From Leptospirales bacterium (GTDB lineage Bacteria; Spirochaetota; Leptospiria; Leptospirales; Leptonemataceae), in NCBI GenBank assembly GCA_016788865.1, contig JAEUSB010000057.1:1-64000 (forward strand): 64,000 nt of DNA, given 5' to 3'. The notes under the pieces are model-generated. The model had not been told where the DNA came from, did no database searches, and saw only the letters and a list, made by a program, of their open reading frames with translations. Shown here one piece after another: positions 61,883 to 64,000 of the stretch (positions within the stretch are counted from its first letter, which is position 1; every line of letters starts with the position of its first letter). A program made the translations under genes and the position numbers.

Positions 61883-62863
61883 ATGCTTCGCATCCTCGAC
61901 TTCAACATGTGGTCTGGCCTGACCTACCTGGGTTTTCTTCGCATGGGACAGTACGGAGACGAATCCTTGCTGCGACAAAGACGACACACTATGCTGACGC
62001 TGATCCGTAAATACGATCCTGATGTCGTCTGCCTGCATGAGGTAAATCCATTGCCGAGCGCTGCTCGCGAGATCGCGGAGGCCCTGGGTATGGATGAGTT
62101 TCACCACCCGCACCTGGGCGGTATCCGGATCGGCCCGGTTGGTATCCCGTGGAATTTGCGCGAAGGCGATGCAATCCTTGCAAAGCCCTCACTGAGACTC
62201 AGACCAATCGCGCGCGCCAGATTGAGCGGGGGTTACGTGGGACGTTATGCGGCGTTTCATTTTGACGACGCCACACAGATTCTTGGTGTAACAGTCGAGA
62301 TTAAGGGCAAACGCTTCCCTGTTTTTTCAACGCACTGGCATGCTGGCGTAACTGCGGGACCTGATATCATCAAAAGAGCAGCGCAGATCGTAAGAGAAGA
62401 AGGTGTCGACCAATCACAAATCGACGAAGCCCTGGAGCTCATGCGGAAGAATGCGGCGGTGCGATTGAGGGAGGCAAACGGAACCCTTGCCTTCATTAAC
62501 AAGCACGCACATGGGCCATTCATTCTCACAGGAGATTTCAATGCGCAACCGGACACAGAAGAAATCGCCTGCCTGATTCGCGCAGGACTCCGCGATGCTT
62601 TTGCAGAAAGGAATCCACGTGGCGGCGCAACCTGGAACTACAAGGAAAACCAGCATCACCAGGCTTTTTACTCCGACTACGATCCCAATCTATATTTGCG
62701 ACTGAACTACACGCGCCTTAAGCAGCCGCATCGGCTTGACTATATCTTCTACAAAGGGAAAGGGCTCAAGCTCCACAGCTGCAAGATCGCTATGAAGGAG
62801 AAGGTCGAGGGCGTCCAGGCCAGTGATCACTTTGGCATCCTGGCTGAATTCAAACTGCCCTGA
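61883..62863 (+). CDS. Endonuclease/exonuclease/phosphatase-family hydrolase
   Basis: A 326-aa metal-dependent phosphodiesterase. Core motifs are ILDFNMWSG, the catalytic Glu in VVCLHEVNPL, HWHAGV, TGDFNAQPDTEE (the GDFN motif) and the C-terminal SDHFGILAEF (the SDH motif). The fold covers DNA-repair nucleases, inositol phosphatases and sphingomyelinases. No signal peptide is visible, so an intracellular substrate is likely; it cannot be named. Followed immediately by a terminator hairpin. Confidence 0.9.
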   Translation: MLRILDFNMWSGLTYLGFLRMGQYGDESLLRQRRHTMLTLIRKYDPDVVCLHEVNPLPSAAREIAEALGMDEFHHPHLGGIRIGPVGIPWNLREGDAILAKPSLRLRPIARARLSGGYVGRYAAFHFDDATQILGVTVEIKGKRFPVFSTHWHAGVTAGPDIIKRAAQIVREEGVDQSQIDEALELMRKNAAVRLREANGTLAFINKHAHGPFILTGDFNAQPDTEEIACLIRAGLRDAFAERNPRGGATWNYKENQHHQAFYSDYDPNLYLRLNYTRLKQPHRLDYIFYKGKGLKLHSCKIAMKEKVEGVQASDHFGILAEFKLP

Positions 62864-62882
62864 CGCACTTTCGGGCAGTTTT
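62852..62882 (+). terminator. Rho-independent-type terminator of the EEP hydrolase gene
   Basis: AAACTGCCC and GGGCAGTTT form a perfect 9-bp stem with the stop codon in the 12-nt loop, followed by a short run of T. Confidence 0.7.
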
Positions 62883-63057
62883 CCCCCGCCCCCGAACGTG
62901 GGTGGTTTACCCGGAGGTGGGAGTCGGGCAAACGGCAGGCAAAGCCCAATCACGAATTTCTGGAAAGTCAAGCTCGAAAAATGTCCCAGCCCAGGTGCAT
63001 AGTAGTATGGGGGATTGCGCGTCAGAAAATGGGCTGAGTTTCGTCGGAAGAGACACA

Positions 63058-63093
63058 AAAAAGGCCTGCGCCGAGAATTCCGGGGCAGGCCTT
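63058..63093 (-). terminator. Rho-independent terminator of the thiolase gene
   Basis: On the minus strand AAGGCCTGCCCCGG pairs with CGGCGCAGGCCTT (9 bp at the base plus GC pairs near the loop), followed by five T. It lies 22 bp past the thiolase stop codon. Confidence 0.85.
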
Positions 63094-63114
63094 CGTTTGA
63101 TCTGAAAACGTCAA

Positions 63115-64000
63115 TTAGCCATCAACGCGTTCGATAACTGTTGCGATTCCCATTCCACCGCCAATGCAAAGTGTTGCCAGGCCGTAGCGAGCTTTCCTTC
63201 TTTCCAGCTCATCAACGAGGGTTCCAATGAGAATAGCGCCTGTTCCACCCAGTGGATGTCCGAGTGCAATTGCTCCACCATTGACATTGATCTTCTCTTT
63301 TGGAATGTTCAGTTCCTTTTGAACAAAGAGAACTACCGCAGCAAAGGCTTCATTGATCTCAAATAGATCAATGTCATCCACTGTCAGACCTGCTTTCTGC
63401 AAAGCAAGTTTTGACGCGCTTGCAGGACCGGTCAACATGATCGTTGGTTCCGAACCGGTAGCCGCCATTGAAACCACGCGAGCCCTGGGCTTCAGGCCAT
63501 ATTCTTTACGTGCCTTCTCACTACCAACCAGGATCACCGCAGCTCCATCAACCACACCGGATGAATTTCCGAGTGTATGAACATGATTGATTTTCTGAAT
63601 CTCAGGATAGGTCTTAAGCGCTATCGCGTCTGCACCGCTCTCGCCGTAGGTTTTGAAAACCGGTCCGAGGCCGGAAAGGAATTCGTAGTCGCTTGCAATC
63701 CGAGGATGTTCATCGAGCAATACATCGTTGCCGTTTTGATCTTTTACAGGAATGATGCTCTTCTTGAAATAGCCATTCTTGATTGCGTGATCCGCTTTTT
63801 GTTGCGATTCAACGGCAAAGCGATCCACGTCTTCGCGAGAAAAGCCATACTTGGTGGCAATCAGATCCGCTGAGATCCCCTGAGGAACCAGATTGTAATG
63901 TTCTGCAACAAAAGGGTTTCCAATGCTCATGTCGAGATCGCCCACGTCATCGCCCATTTTGACGCGACTCATGGATTCAACACCACCGGCTACAATCAAA
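63115..64000 (-). CDS. Thiolase (acetyl-CoA acyltransferase/acetyltransferase), 5' end outside window
   Basis: About 295 C-terminal residues of a thiolase, which makes or cleaves beta-ketoacyl-CoA. Visible are GGVESMSRV near the edge, [19 protein letters not shown], the active-site His in [16 protein letters not shown], and the second active-site Cys in TLCIGGGMG. The N-terminal nucleophile Cys lies outside the window, about 100 residues upstream. The sequence resembles the FadA-like acetyl-CoA acyltransferases that work in fatty-acid beta-oxidation, but acetoacetyl-CoA thiolase cannot be excluded. A strong terminator follows. Confidence 0.93.
   Translation of the reverse strand, partial: LIVAGGVESMSRVKMGDDVGDLDMSIGNPFVAEHYNLVPQGISADLIATKYGFSREDVDRFAVESQQKADHAIKNGYFKKSIIPVKDQNGNDVLLDEHPRIASDYEFLSGLGPVFKTYGESGADAIALKTYPEIQKINHVHTLGNSSGVVDGAAVILVGSEKARKEYGLKPRARVVSMAATGSEPTIMLTGPASASKLALQKAGLTVDDIDLFEINEAFAAVVLFVQKELNIPKEKINVNGGAIALGHPLGGTGAILIGTLVDELERRKARYGLATLCIGGGMGIATVIERVDG

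Noticed and set aside
1-64000. tRNA, rRNA, insertion sequence, integrase or phage genes
   Set aside because: I looked for conserved RNA sequences, transposase motifs and terminal inverted repeats and saw none I could support.

Overview
The window reads as a chromosomal segment of a free-living, Gram-negative-type spirochaete, most likely of the order Leptospirales (Leptonema/Turneriella-like). This is an inference. It rests on moderate GC, many two-component and second-messenger proteins (GAF-GAF-adenylate cyclase, SpoIIE phosphatase with TPRs, 7TMR-DISM hybrid kinase, PilZ, HDOD, CheD), a eukaryotic-type UDP-glucose pyrophosphorylase, and small Cys-rich lipoproteins. Genes are dense and often coupled by ATGA, TGATG or TAATG overlaps. 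I found no rRNA, tRNA, CRISPR array, insertion sequence or phage genes.

Layout. 1-9.7 kb: a leftward operon (four-TM protein, FAD monooxygenase, a truncated membrane protein), a 7TM-AraC regulator divergent from a hybrid sensor kinase, a membrane protein, and two HEAT-repeat reading frames that look like one frameshifted gene. 9.8-13.3 kb: a PilZ protein, a DUF2817 peptidase-like protein and a sensor kinase with an EF-hand-like loop. 13.3-17.3 kb: an AttH/CrtC-like secreted protein and an FtsX-type permease, with a partner ABC ATPase that has lost its Walker A segment. 17.5-24.3 kb: a second four-TM paralogue, a lipoprotein peroxiredoxin, a serine hydrolase, a CPA2 antiporter, and a repeat-rich intergenic zone with three copies of a 58-bp element. 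24.3-32.3 kb: HtpG, a Kazal-like lipoprotein, an adenylate cyclase, and an adaptor/permease/ATPase export operon ending in its own TetR repressor, with a candidate operator in front.

32.3-40.8 kb: a rightward run of DUF2505, argB (apparently starting at CTG), apt, a secreted protein, UDP-glucose pyrophosphorylase and a chemoreceptor; then TraB (leftward), CheD, an HDOD protein and a shikimate-kinase-like protein. 40.8-45.7 kb: a complete leftward molybdenum-cofactor operon (moaA, moaD, moaE, mobA, moaC-mogA fusion, moeA, DUF4279). Divergent from it is a molybdopterin oxidoreductase with a small partner (45.7-48.2 kb).

48.2-58.2 kb is a nitrate-assimilation island: NirB and NirD (leftward); divergently a single-chain nitrate reductase fused to an NAD(P)H-dehydrogenase-like flavoprotein and a [2Fe-2S] domain; a protein joining two siroheme-reductase-type half-domains without siroheme cysteines to a rubredoxin; the NarK transporter; and a DUF4202 protein. 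The cofactor operon next door supplies the Mo enzymes. The last 6 kb hold a formylglycine-generating-enzyme-like protein, a SpoIIE phosphatase, a class-I glutamine amidotransferase-like hydrolase, an exo/endonuclease/phosphatase and a thiolase that runs off the right edge.
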